A stretch of 64,000 bases of DNA from contig CACIRS010000001.1 of assembly GCA_902589115.1 (NCBI GenBank), forward strand, positions 62,001 to 126,000, read 5' to 3'. The stretch comes from an uncultured Prochlorococcus sp. (GTDB lineage Bacteria; Cyanobacteriota; Cyanobacteriia; PCC-6307; Cyanobiaceae). Below the pieces are notes generated by a model. The model was not told the origin of the DNA, made no database searches, and was given only the letters and a program-made list of their open reading frames with translations. This document shows positions 10,318 through 19,033 of the stretch, piece by piece (position 1 is the first letter of the stretch; every line of letters starts with the position of its first letter). Both the position numbers and the translations under genes were made by a program.

Positions 10318-10626
10318 ATGACTCTATTCCCATTGACCCAAGCAAAGCTTCTATCTACTAAAGAAATTGAACTTTTAAAACCAACTCTTACCGAATGGGC
10401 TATCGAGCCACTAAAGATTAAAAGAGTTTTTGAATTTGAAAATTTTATCCAGGCTTTTGCATTTATGACTCAAGTTGCGATGCTATCTGAAAGGATGAAT
10501 CATCATCCCAATTGGAGCAATGTTTTTTCAAAGGTTAGTATTGAATTATTTACTCATGATCTTGGAGGCATAAGTCAATTAGATATAGAACTTGCAAAAG
10601 CTATTAATGCACTTCAATTCAAGTAA
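10318..10626 (+). CDS. Pterin-4a-carbinolamine dehydratase (PCD/DCoH family)
   Basis: A 102-residue protein of the family that dehydrates 4a-hydroxytetrahydrobiopterin. The catalytic-site motif RMNHHPNWSNVFSKVSIEL is intact at about residues 59-77, and the THDLGGISQLD segment follows. Cyanobacteria do not usually carry phenylalanine hydroxylase, so the role here may be pterin or molybdopterin related, or as a small binding partner; that is inference. It starts 4 bp after the preceding small gene. Confidence 0.88.
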   Translation: MTLFPLTQAKLLSTKEIELLKPTLTEWAIEPLKIKRVFEFENFIQAFAFMTQVAMLSERMNHHPNWSNVFSKVSIELFTHDLGGISQLDIELAKAINALQFK

Positions 10627-10911
10627 AGGCTTAAAGCACTCAAAACCAAAAGGAAGTTACAGCAGCAAGTATCAAAAGAAATAGTTTGTCTTGATAACCT
10701 TGTCTTTTGATTGCGAGGAGATATACATCCAAACACTATCAACGATGGTCTTTTTCAGCAAAGGAGAGGTAGTAATGAAAAGGATTTTTCAGGCCAGGAG
10801 TTCGTTTAATACAACTTTAGGCATTTTATGATGGTTTTTTGCTACGGCTTGCTTCTAAAAGCTATCCACCATGGAACTGTTGTATAAGATGTTGTCCGAT
10901 AGGAATTGAAC

Positions 10912-11067
10912 ATGCTTGAACTCCTAGCCTCAATTTGCTTGATAACCATATTGATACTTGCTTTTGCAATAATGGCAGACTCAGATGACGACAATAGCGG
11001 TGGTGGCTTAATGGAACCATCCTTAATTCCGATACCAATAAAAGAAAATGGAAATAATCGCAACTAG
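10912..11067 (+). CDS. Small membrane protein with acidic/glycine tail (51 aa)
   Basis: ATG at 10912 to TAG at 11067 encodes one hydrophobic segment (MLELLASICLITILILAF, residues 1-18). It is followed by an acidic run DSDDDNSGGG and a short proline/isoleucine tail. The pattern of one helix and then an Asp-rich, Gly-rich turn looks like a conserved small cyanobacterial membrane protein, though I cannot name the family. The antisense frame at 10842-11063 is its shadow. It stands alone, followed about 50 bp later by a large palindrome that could end its transcript. Confidence 0.6.
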   Translation: MLELLASICLITILILAFAIMADSDDDNSGGGLMEPSLIPIPIKENGNNRN

Positions 11068-11119
11068 TTTTTATTACTTCAAGTACAAATATATAAAAAT
11101 AAGGTTCGACAAAATTAGT

Positions 11120-11160
11120 TTTTCCATATTTTAACGATTAAATCATTAAAATATGGAAAA
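11120..11160. repeat. 41-bp near-perfect AT-rich palindrome
   Basis: The outer arms TTTTCCATATTTTAA (11120-11134) and TTAAAATATGGAAAA (11146-11160) are exact reverse complements, 15 bp each. Inside, GATT and AATC also pair across a single central A, with one C/A mismatch separating inner and outer arms. As RNA it would form a long AT-rich hairpin and could work as a terminator for the small gene at 10912. As DNA it could be an operator or a cruciform-prone site. It lies about 150 bp upstream of the iron-type ABC permease start. Confidence 0.75.
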
Positions 11161-11309
11161 GTTTAGAAGAGTCTTTTATAAAATTGAACTATAATTTTTT
11201 TTGATTTGCGAAATATTCTTTTATTATGAATAAGAAGAGTAATTTCAAATTACAAAGCCAATAAATCTAAACCTTTAAAAAAACAAAATCTATTTACCTA
11301 ATTCAAAGT

Positions 11310-12869
11310 ATGCGAAAAAAGTTCTCAATAAAAAATCGCCCTGATATTCAATTAGATCCATCACGAACATTACTAGTATTTATAGCCATAATCCTTGCTA
11401 GTATTGCGATTTTACCCCTATTTTATCTTATTAATGAAGGCATAGAGGGACTTAAGAATGGCTCGATAAATCTAGGATTTGATGGCTACAATCAAATAAA
11501 AGGAACTCTATATCTTCTTATATTTACTGGCATTATTGGCGGAATGCTTGGCACCACAAATGGATGGCTTCTTGCTAATTGTAGATTTCAAGGTAGGAAG
11601 TTTTTAAGAGTTGCGCAATTAATACCACTAGCAACACCTGCTTATTTACTTTCAGCCACAATAATTGATATTGGCAGTATTAATTCTATAAGAATATACG
11701 GAATGTTCTGGGCGATTTTAATAATGTCTCTAACTACTTACCCTTATGTTTTTCTACTTAGCACAGAAAGTTTTTCCATTATTGGGAAAAGACAACTTGA
11801 AGCATGTAGGAGTCTAGGAGTTGGTCCATGGAATAGCTTTAGAAGAATCGCATTGCCTATGGCAATGCCAGCAATTGGAGCGGGAATTGCTCTGATGAGC
11901 ATGGAAGTTATAAATGAACTAGGTGCAGTGCAACTTTTAAATGTTCCTAGTATTTCTGCAGGGATTGTAGAAAATTGGGTATCAGAAGGTAATCCAACTG
12001 GTGCAGTAGGCCTTGCTCTTATCGCATTATTTTTTGTAATGACACTGGTTGCTTATGAAAAAATACTAAGGCGACGGAGTAGAAGATGGACAGATGGAAT
12101 TGCAGGAGGTGAAGCTCCTGCATGGGAGTTAAAAGGTATCAGGGCTTTAATTGCTCAACTGCTTACATTTCTACCACCTGCAATCACACTTGGGACACCA
12201 ATATTCTGGGCTATTCTTAATATCGATCAAATAAATCAAGGTATTGACACTGAGCTCATTTTGCTAACTTTTAGAAGTCTATGTCTTGGATTAGTAGCCG
12301 CAATCTTAACAGTTTTATGTGCTTTATTTTTATCGATTGCTAAAAGATGGAGCTCTAACAAATTTATTACTTCAATTACTTTTCTAGCAGGTATTGGATA
12401 TGCAATCCCAGGGGCTGTTCTTGCTCTTGCTCTTCTTTCGTTTAGTGGATCCCCATGGAAATTAAGTCCAATTCTTCTACTCTTATGGGGATATAGCGAT
12501 CGTTTTTTAGCTGTAGCAAAAGGAGGATTAGATGCTGCCTTTGAAAGGCTATCTCCAAATCTCGATGAGGCAGCAACAGGGTTTGGTTATAAATGGTCCA
12601 AGGTTTCTGAATTAATACACATCCCTCTGCTTAAGGGGCCTATTGCTGTAGGAGCATTGTTAGTGTTTGTAGATACTTTAAAAGAACTACCTCTTACATT
12701 TGTACTTAGGCCTTTTGATTTTGATACTCTTTCAGTAAGAATCTATCAATATGCTAGTGATGAAAGGATGGCAGAATCTATTCTTCCTGCTTTAATAATT
12801 CTATTTCTTGGCTTAATTGCTTCTTTAGCACTTATTCCAGGGCTAGAGAAATCAGAAACAGGAAAATAG
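11310..12869 (+). CDS. futB: ABC transporter permease, ferric iron type (FutB/FbpB-like)
   Basis: This 519-residue inner-membrane protein is a fused double permease of the Fe(III) uptake type, with about 12 membrane segments. Each half carries a cytoplasmic EAA loop that contacts the ATPase. The first reads EACRSLGVGPWNSFRRIALP (about 170-189); the second is around DEAATGFGYKWSKVSELIHIP (about 410). It would form a channel for iron delivered by a periplasmic FutA-type protein and driven by a FutC-type ATPase. Neither partner is adjacent. Substrate is inferred from family resemblance; thiamine or other cations are possible alternatives. Confidence 0.85.
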   Translation: MRKKFSIKNRPDIQLDPSRTLLVFIAIILASIAILPLFYLINEGIEGLKNGSINLGFDGYNQIKGTLYLLIFTGIIGGMLGTTNGWLLANCRFQGRKFLRVAQLIPLATPAYLLSATIIDIGSINSIRIYGMFWAILIMSLTTYPYVFLLSTESFSIIGKRQLEACRSLGVGPWNSFRRIALPMAMPAIGAGIALMSMEVINELGAVQLLNVPSISAGIVENWVSEGNPTGAVGLALIALFFVMTLVAYEKILRRRSRRWTDGIAGGEAPAWELKGIRALIAQLLTFLPPAITLGTPIFWAILNIDQINQGIDTELILLTFRSLCLGLVAAILTVLCALFLSIAKRWSSNKFITSITFLAGIGYAIPGAVLALALLSFSGSPWKLSPILLLLWGYSDRFLAVAKGGLDAAFERLSPNLDEAATGFGYKWSKVSELIHIPLLKGPIAVGALLVFVDTLKELPLTFVLRPFDFDTLSVRIYQYASDERMAESILPALIILFLGLIASLALIPGLEKSETGK

Positions 12870-12883
12870 AAATGATTTAATCA

Positions 12884-13873
12884 TCATATTAATTTAAATA
12901 TTTTGGATATTATTTTATTCCTTGAAGTAAAAATACCAGTTATAAAATCGGAGAGAGTAACTATTATTCTATATACAACTAAAATTGAAATCAACGAAGC
13001 TTCAGGAACAAGGTTATTGACCCTAAATAACATAAAGGCCTCAAAAACCCCAAGCCCCCCAGGTGCCGCAGGTACGATCAAACCAACACTCCATGCCAAG
13101 CAAAAATTCGACATCCACCCCCAAAAAGGTATAGAGGACGAAAGAGACAATCCTTTCAAGCAACAAAAAAATCCTCCAAAGCGAAGTAAAACAAATAACA
13201 TCTCTATAAATAGAGGATTATATGGATAGCAATTATTGCCAATTTTGAGACGATTTGGATTTTTTATATTAGGCATATTAAAATCAACCTTTTCTATCTG
13301 TTTGGACTTAATTCTTTCTACAAATCTAAAAATTGGATCAATAAAATTAGATGTAAAGAATAGAGAAGGTAAAAAGCTTAATAATAATATTCCTGATTGC
13401 CAGCCAGCAAAAGGCAACCATAAGAACGCAGCAGCAATCATCAGCAAAGGTTCCAATAGAACTGAAGCCAAAGCCTTTTCTCTGCCAATATGAACTCTTA
13501 AAACTCTTAACCTTTCTACAAAATGCCAAATACCTCCAGGCAAGTATTTCATGAGATTACTGCTTACATATAAAGGGATCAACTGAATATCATTTTTTTT
13601 GAATCCAATCCAATTCAAAAGACTTTTCCAAGCAATTGCATTCACATAAATGCTTGCACAACTAACTAACATTCCCAAAAATATCCATCGGAAATCAAAA
13701 TCATAAATTGATAGCTCTAAAAATTTTTGTGAATTACTAAATATTGAAAATGAAATAAAGATAATGCAAAGAGATGTAATCCAAAAACTTAAATCAAGAG
13801 AAGAAAATAGATTTACAGCTAACCTATTTATAAATTTTAAAAATCTATAAGCCATATAGCTCAATATTCCCAT
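12884..13873 (-). CDS. UPF0104 / lysylphosphatidylglycerol-synthase-type membrane protein
   Basis: A 329-residue integral membrane protein with about eight hydrophobic segments and the family motif GLIVPAAPGGLGVFEAFMLF near residues 262-281. The family includes the flippase domain of MprF and related glycolipid-associated proteins, so a role in lipid or glycan-lipid transport is likely, with substrate unknown. The start at 13873 overlaps the larC stop by 13 bp, so translation may be coupled. A second ATG at 13855 is also plausible. Confidence 0.8.
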   Translation of the reverse strand: MGILSYMAYRFLKFINRLAVNLFSSLDLSFWITSLCIIFISFSIFSNSQKFLELSIYDFDFRWIFLGMLVSCASIYVNAIAWKSLLNWIGFKKNDIQLIPLYVSSNLMKYLPGGIWHFVERLRVLRVHIGREKALASVLLEPLLMIAAAFLWLPFAGWQSGILLLSFLPSLFFTSNFIDPIFRFVERIKSKQIEKVDFNMPNIKNPNRLKIGNNCYPYNPLFIEMLFVLLRFGGFFCCLKGLSLSSSIPFWGWMSNFCLAWSVGLIVPAAPGGLGVFEAFMLFRVNNLVPEASLISILVVYRIIVTLSDFITGIFTSRNKIISKIFKLI

Positions 13874-15093
13874 TCAGTTTCTGGTTTAAAACTATCTGCT
13901 GTCTTTATAAACATTCCTCTTATTTCTTCAATTGAAAGACCAGAAAGTTTACTTAATTTCAGTAGTTCATCATGCTCTGCTTTTATTGTTAATCGACCAT
14001 CAGGTCTTTTCACTTGCTTTACAGGCAACTGGCCTAGTGGTGTTATACAAGTTCCCATTCGCCTTGGGAGTACCCATCGACTATCTATGCGCTCACGAAT
14101 TCCTATGGAAGTACTACTTGACAACCAAATCAATCGCATTTCTTGAGCCTTTTCAGTTGATACCATTACCTCCACTTTGATACCTTGACGACCTTTTTTC
14201 ATCTGAACAGGATAAGAAATAACATCAATGGCTCCTGACTTTCTAAATCGGTCAATTAAAGCTGCCAAATCTTCAGGTGTAGAATCATCAATCCAGGACT
14301 CTTGAATGACCACTTGATTCCCATTCATGCATTGCATTGAATGGACTTCATTAGTTTCTAATGCATCATCTATTTCGCAAATCCTTAGAAAATTTGGGCG
14401 GTCAAAACTTTTGTGTCCAAGTCCAATGCCAATCCGTTTGATATCAATTAAATAAGGCTGTGTAAAACTATCTACAAAGAGGGCAATCAAGGCTATTCCA
14501 GTTGGAGTTGTTAATTCACCTGAAGGAAAACCTGCACCTCCATATAATTTAATCTTATGCCTTTTGGCAATTTCCACGACTGCCGGTACTGGTACTGGCA
14601 AAGAGCCATGAGCAGTATGAACCACCCCATGGCCAACAGGGGGAATCGAACAATATATTTTCTCAGGGTTTAAATATTGAATTGCAGCACATACTCCAAG
14701 AATATTTATTAAAGAACTGAATGAAGCCAGTTCATGAAAATGTACATCCTCAATCTTTTTACCATGAACTGAAGATTCAACTTCTGCAAATAATTTAAAA
14801 ACATCTAAAACCCTTTCTTTTAAATCTATATCCAATTTAGAATTAAGAATAAATTCTTGAATGGACTGCCAATCTTTTGGAGTAGATATTGATTGATTAA
14901 AATCAACAGAAAACCTTAATCCTCTTAATCCCAAAGTATTACTTGACTCTACAATTAAATTATGTGATTTATCAAAGCCAAGCAAAGAAATAGCATTTTC
15001 TATAATCCTTTGAGGTACTCCTAAATCCAAGAAGGCTGCAAGGAGCATATCTCCTGCAATTCCAGTTGGACAATCAATATATAAGGATTTCAT
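13861..15093 (-). CDS. larC: Nickel-pincer cofactor insertion protein LarC
   Basis: The 410-residue product belongs to the LarC (DUF111/UPF0272) family, whose Lactobacillus member inserts nickel into the pyridinium-bisthiocarboxylate mononucleotide cofactor using CTP. Family motifs include the start MKSLYIDCPTGIAGDMLLAA, the HFHELASFSSLINILG block and SGELTTPTGIALI. The gene is one continuous frame; in Lactobacillus LarC depends on a programmed frameshift. I see no larA, larB or larE in the window. Its partner enzyme here is unknown. The downstream UPF0104 gene overlaps it by 13 bp. Confidence 0.88.
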   Translation of the reverse strand: MKSLYIDCPTGIAGDMLLAAFLDLGVPQRIIENAISLLGFDKSHNLIVESSNTLGLRGLRFSVDFNQSISTPKDWQSIQEFILNSKLDIDLKERVLDVFKLFAEVESSVHGKKIEDVHFHELASFSSLINILGVCAAIQYLNPEKIYCSIPPVGHGVVHTAHGSLPVPVPAVVEIAKRHKIKLYGGAGFPSGELTTPTGIALIALFVDSFTQPYLIDIKRIGIGLGHKSFDRPNFLRICEIDDALETNEVHSMQCMNGNQVVIQESWIDDSTPEDLAALIDRFRKSGAIDVISYPVQMKKGRQGIKVEVMVSTEKAQEMRLIWLSSSTSIGIRERIDSRWVLPRRMGTCITPLGQLPVKQVKRPDGRLTIKAEHDELLKLSKLSGLSIEEIRGMFIKTADSFKPETEWEY

Positions 15094-15156
15094 TTATAAG
15101 ATAGGAGTTGGCTCTGGGTAAAGAAAAATTAATAGTATATTTTTCAATAGATTTTA

Positions 15157-15822
15157 CTAAGAAGACCTAAATTTATTCGTTGACATAGCGTCATTTACAT
15201 TCACTCCAGCTTTCTTTTTCCCAGTACGGTTAGGGATCTTGCCAATAATCTCGTAACTTTCAACATGAAGTGATTGTTCAAACCTTCTAACATCTAAGCT
15301 GACAAAATTGCGAAGATATTCCAAGGGGACCTCCCCTTTCAATTGAAGCTTAAAAGGAATAGCTCTTTTACCATCTTGCCTAGGCTTTTGACGGATTTTA
15401 ATAACCAAGTCATTAGAATCTGGTCTAGTATAAATTAACTCACCTCTAATTGAAAAGTAGTCATCTCCTTCTTGAATTTCATCAATAGATTTTATAGCTT
15501 CATTGTTTGATTTGTTCTCATTAGGAATATTTTCATGAAGTTTACTTGGCTCCCAAATGCCGGCTATTTGCAAATGCAAAAAATTAGTTTCTCTACAACG
15601 TGGATAAACAACCCAAAGGTGTTGATCATCTAAAGGAACATGCCTACGCATTAAGTTCAATACTCGTCCAAGAACTACAGCCTCTATTTCAATTCCTTGT
15701 GAATCAATTAAACGACCACGGGTAAATTTCTTTGGATCTAAAGGAGCATAAATTCCTCTAACGATACCGATCGCACGGTATTGAAGGGCTTCTGTAACTG
15801 GAGGGATCGGATGGTCGCGCAT
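15157..15822 (-). CDS. Conserved cyanobacterial hypothetical protein
   Basis: A 221-residue soluble protein with no signal peptide or membrane span. It opens with RDHPIPPVTEALQYRAIGIV and contains many short beta-type blocks (YRAIGIVRGIYAPLDPKKFT, FKLQLKGEVPLEYLRNF). A basic C-terminal tail (GKIPNRTGKKKAG) ends it. A charged, Asn-rich linker near residue 115 separates two halves. I have the impression of a family restricted to cyanobacteria but cannot name it. It is 63 bp upstream of larC on the same strand. No function is assigned. Confidence 0.8.
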   Translation of the reverse strand: MRDHPIPPVTEALQYRAIGIVRGIYAPLDPKKFTRGRLIDSQGIEIEAVVLGRVLNLMRRHVPLDDQHLWVVYPRCRETNFLHLQIAGIWEPSKLHENIPNENKSNNEAIKSIDEIQEGDDYFSIRGELIYTRPDSNDLVIKIRQKPRQDGKRAIPFKLQLKGEVPLEYLRNFVSLDVRRFEQSLHVESYEIIGKIPNRTGKKKAGVNVNDAMSTNKFRSS

Positions 15823-15916
15823 CGAGAGGGTTAGCGTTTACTTACCCGATGAAGAATCTAATCAATCACTGCTCTTTCCGCAGTTCGATTAATTCGATAG
15901 TGCACCTGGCAGGATC

Positions 15917-16042
15917 ATGACAGAAGGATTAGACACTACATGTAAATGCGATTTTTCTCATCCGCTTTGTCCTTTTTTCAAGAAGAAATTTAAAAATTGT
16001 TGGGAGGAAATTGATTTTGAGTTATTCGATTTATTGAGCTGA
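15917..16042 (+). CDS. Candidate small cysteine-rich protein (41 aa)
   Basis: ATG at 15917 begins a 42-codon frame ending in TGA at 16042. The product has four cysteines, spaced C-x-C in TTCKCDFSHPLCPFF and then one in KKFKNCWEEIDF, with a basic middle and an acidic, hydrophobic end. The Cys/His arrangement could bind a metal. It lies in the divergent gap upstream of the 221-residue gene, with no gene close downstream on its strand. It could be a chance frame; cysteine clustering and length are the only support. Confidence 0.4.
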   Translation: MTEGLDTTCKCDFSHPLCPFFKKKFKNCWEEIDFELFDLLS

Positions 16043-16079
16043 TACTGGAAAAGTAAATTTGAAGCTATTGAATTGAATT

Positions 16080-16418
16080 TTATTCAACTTCAAAAGGCTG
16101 AATTATTTGATCATCTGTTTCAAACGCTTTTAGAGCCTCATCAATTGCATCTGATGGAGTGGTTGCATCATCCATAGCAGTAGCTCGTCTAAGCCTATTC
16201 ATTAAATCCATTGGGTTTGTGGCATCCAAAATTGTTCCTTCTTGATTATTTCCTGGAAGAGTGTTGTAGAACTCTTTTTCCTGGGGTATTGAACTATCAC
16301 CTAAAACCTGAGCTAGCAAAGGAGAAGTACTTAAATCAAAACTGCCAAAGAGAATCGACCCAATGAATATCCATACTATTCTGAGATTTTTAAGCACTAG
16401 GAATCTTTGATTTTTCAT
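16080..16418 (-). CDS. Secreted or membrane-anchored hypothetical protein
   Basis: A 112-residue product. The first ~37 residues hold a basic start and a hydrophobic run (LRIVWIFIGSILFGSF) ending in a possible signal-peptidase site near LLAQV, so it is probably exported to the periplasm or thylakoid lumen. The mature part is acidic and contains LDATNPMDLMNRLRRATAMD and SDAIDEALKAFETDD, probably short helices. I do not recognise a named family. It is divergent from xth. Confidence 0.7.
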   Translation of the reverse strand: MKNQRFLVLKNLRIVWIFIGSILFGSFDLSTSPLLAQVLGDSSIPQEKEFYNTLPGNNQEGTILDATNPMDLMNRLRRATAMDDATTPSDAIDEALKAFETDDQIIQPFEVE

Positions 16419-16479
16419 GCGACCAACGTAATTGGTGGATGTCCAATGCTAAGGGTCATTAAGTAAATCATTATGACTT

Positions 16480-17313
16480 GTGCAAATAGCGACCTGGAAT
16501 GTCAATTCGATACGTACTCGTCTAGACCAAGTCATAGCTTGGCTGGAAGAGGTTAATCCAGATTTACTTTGCATTCAGGAAACGAAAGTAAGCGATCAAT
16601 TATTTCCCTTACAAAAACTTAAAGACAAGGGATATGAAGTCTCTTTCTATGGGCAAAAGGCATATAACGGCGTCGCGGTTATTAGCAAACATCCCCTTGA
16701 AGATGTTCGCAAGGGGTTCGCAGGGGAGCTTGCGAATGACTTAGAGGCAAAACAGCTAGAAGAACAAAAAAGGGTAATTAGCGTTCTAGTTGAAGGCATT
16801 AGAGTAATTAATGTTTATGTCCCAAACGGATCTTCTATAAAATCAGACAAATACAATTATAAAATTACTTGGCTAAATTGTCTTAATAGATATCTTAAAG
16901 CTCAAGCTATCAGGGAAGAACCAGTTTGTTTATTGGGTGACTTCAATATTGCTCCTGAAGCTAAAGATATACATAACCCGGATAGACTTACTGGGGGAAT
17001 TATGGCAAGTGAGCCAGAGAGAAAAGCCCTCCAAAGCCTTTTAGATAATAATCTCCACGATGTTTTTAGAGTATTTGAACAAGATTCAAATTATTGGAGT
17101 TGGTGGGATTATCGAAGTGGCGCTTGGGACAGGGATAAAGGCTGGAGAATAGATCATATATATCTATCCAATGTGTTAATCACTCAAGCAAGGAGCTGCG
17201 AAATTCACAAAAAGATTAGAGGGAATATACAGCCAAGTGATCATGCACCTGTTTTAGTTGACATTGCCTGGCCTCCTTCAGAAGAAAATTATGTTGAGGA
17301 TGATTTTTTTTAA
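16480..17313 (+). CDS. xth: Exodeoxyribonuclease III
   Basis: This enzyme is the AP endonuclease and 3'-5' exonuclease of base-excision repair. Motifs are IATWNVNSIRTRLDQV at the start, LLCIQETKV with the metal-binding Glu, NVYVPNGS, LLGDFNIAPE with the catalytic Asp-Phe-Asn, WRIDHIYLS and PSDHAPVLVDI with the catalytic His. The 277-residue length is normal. The start is GTG at 16480, immediately before the first conserved beta strand. An ATG at 16473 is out of frame. Confidence 0.95.
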   Translation: MQIATWNVNSIRTRLDQVIAWLEEVNPDLLCIQETKVSDQLFPLQKLKDKGYEVSFYGQKAYNGVAVISKHPLEDVRKGFAGELANDLEAKQLEEQKRVISVLVEGIRVINVYVPNGSSIKSDKYNYKITWLNCLNRYLKAQAIREEPVCLLGDFNIAPEAKDIHNPDRLTGGIMASEPERKALQSLLDNNLHDVFRVFEQDSNYWSWWDYRSGAWDRDKGWRIDHIYLSNVLITQARSCEIHKKIRGNIQPSDHAPVLVDIAWPPSEENYVEDDFF

Positions 17314-17346
17314 AGGATGCTTCTAGAAAGCACTAAATCTCATTTC

Positions 17347-17366
17347 AAAAAAAAAGGGGTTTTTTT
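17347..17366 (+). terminator. Possible terminator hairpin after xth
   Basis: A run of nine A, then GGGG, then seven T lies about 35 bp after the xth stop. It can fold as an A-T stem with a GGGG loop and leaves a T-rich tail. An A-U stem alone is weak, so the call is tentative. Confidence 0.4.
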
Positions 17367-17644
17367 ATTTCTAAAACGACTGAATTTTCGACTTGTAGTT
17401 TCGAGATCGTCACAATTCAGACAGTTATATATGCGGTCATCTTTTAAAAATTAGGCCCATGTAAATTACTCAATGCCCTTTACTGATCAGACTATTCAAG
17501 GATTGAATGCCCATCCATTTAAATGCGCACCATAGGTAATAGATGAAGAGGGATTTAAATCCGTATAAAGAAAGATGAGACGAAATTGGCTCTTTTAGGC
17601 CAATATGGCGAACTGTGTTAATTAGCCCATTGGCATCGGTCTCC
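17367..17644. other. Upstream region of hemL
   Basis: About 280 bp between the possible xth terminator and hemL, presumably holding the hemL promoter. Short open frames on either strand are unconvincing and no RNA gene or repeat was found. Confidence 0.35.
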
Positions 17645-18943
17645 GTGACAAACGCCTTGAACACATCAAACTCTCAGGCAATCTTTAATGCTGCCAAGGA
17701 ACTTATGCCAGGTGGCGTTAGCTCCCCAGTTAGAGCATTCAAGTCTGTGAATGGCCAACCAATCGTTTTTGATCGAGTAAAAGGTCCATACGCATGGGAT
17801 GTGGATGGAAATCGATTTATCGACTATGTAGGAAGCTGGGGGCCTGCCATCTGTGGTCATGCTCATCCAGAGGTAATAACTGCTTTGCAGGGGGCACTAG
17901 AGAAAGGCACAAGCTTTGGAGCTCCATGCGAACTTGAGAACCAACTCGCTGAAATGGTTATAGATGCGGTACCAAGTGTAGAAATGGTTCGCTTCGTAAA
18001 TAGTGGAACAGAAGCATGTATGGCTGTTTTAAGGCTAATGAGAGCCTTTACTGGCAGAGACAAGGTAATTAAATTCGAGGGTTGCTACCACGGCCACGCC
18101 GACATGTTTTTGGTCAAAGCAGGTTCAGGAGTGGCAACTCTTGGGTTACCAGATTCACCTGGTGTTCCAAGAAGCACAACTGCAAATACTCTTACTGCTC
18201 CCTATAACGACCTAGAAGCAGTCAAAGAACTTTTTGCAGAAAATCCTGATGCTATTTCAGGAGTAATCCTTGAACCTGTTGTAGGCAATGCTGGTTTTAT
18301 TACTCCTGAGCCAGGTTTTCTGGAAGGTCTGCGAGAACTCACAAAAGAAAATGGGGCACTATTAGTATTTGATGAAGTTATGACTGGTTTCAGGATTAGC
18401 TATGGAGGTGCTCAAGCACGATTTGGGGTAACTCCAGATTTAACAACTATGGGCAAAGTAATTGGAGGGGGACTACCAGTAGGTGCTTATGGTGGACGAG
18501 CAGAAATCATGTCAATGGTTGCCCCAGCTGGACCTATGTACCAAGCGGGAACACTGAGTGGTAATCCCCTTGCAATGACAGCTGGAATAAAGACCCTTGA
18601 ACTTTTACGGCAAGAAGGCACCTATGAGCGACTAGAAGCCACTACCAAAAGACTTATTTCAGGAATTCTTCAATCAGCTAAAGAAGCTGGTTTCTCCATT
18701 ACAGGAAGCAATATCAGTGCAATGTTTGGCTTCTATCTCTGTGATGGTCCAGTCAGAAATTTTGAAGAGGCAAAATCGGCAGATGCTCAGCGCTTTGGGA
18801 AACTTCATAGAGCAATGCTTGAAAGAGGCGTATATCTGGCCCCAAGTGCTTTTGAAGCAGGCTTTACCTCACTAGCTCATTCTGAGGATGATATTGATGC
18901 AACATTAAAAGCGTTTAGTGAAAGCTTTGCATCAATAGATTGA
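17645..18943 (+). CDS. hemL: Glutamate-1-semialdehyde 2,1-aminomutase
   Basis: This PLP enzyme converts glutamate-1-semialdehyde to 5-aminolevulinate, the entry step of tetrapyrrole synthesis by the C5 route. Motifs are [16 protein letters not shown] near the start, [15 protein letters not shown] (cofactor phosphate), [22 protein letters not shown] and the PLP-lysine in [18 protein letters not shown] (about residue 263). I favour GTG at 17645 because it gives the usual short leader and a 432-residue product. A GTG at 17615 in the same frame would add ten residues. The gene stands alone, with a convergent neighbour downstream. Confidence 0.96.
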   Translation: MTNALNTSNSQAIFNAAKELMPGGVSSPVRAFKSVNGQPIVFDRVKGPYAWDVDGNRFIDYVGSWGPAICGHAHPEVITALQGALEKGTSFGAPCELENQLAEMVIDAVPSVEMVRFVNSGTEACMAVLRLMRAFTGRDKVIKFEGCYHGHADMFLVKAGSGVATLGLPDSPGVPRSTTANTLTAPYNDLEAVKELFAENPDAISGVILEPVVGNAGFITPEPGFLEGLRELTKENGALLVFDEVMTGFRISYGGAQARFGVTPDLTTMGKVIGGGLPVGAYGGRAEIMSMVAPAGPMYQAGTLSGNPLAMTAGIKTLELLRQEGTYERLEATTKRLISGILQSAKEAGFSITGSNISAMFGFYLCDGPVRNFEEAKSADAQRFGKLHRAMLERGVYLAPSAFEAGFTSLAHSEDDIDATLKAFSESFASID

Positions 18944-19033
18944 TACTAATTTAATAGAAAAAAGTAAAAGTTGAATATATTTATAATCTCTATATAAGAT
19001 CAAGAATTAATGCTGTAAAAAATTATTTTAAAA

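Noticed and set aside
10775-10831. Tiny frame MKRIFQARSS with an SD-like AGGAGAGG upstream
   Set aside because: Only 18 codons; no other evidence of translation.
10842-11063. 73-codon minus-strand frame
   Set aside because: It is antisense to the better-supported small membrane protein at 10912-11067.
17470-17664. Minus-strand frame across the hemL start
   Set aside because: It overlaps the hemL leader and shows no protein-like composition.
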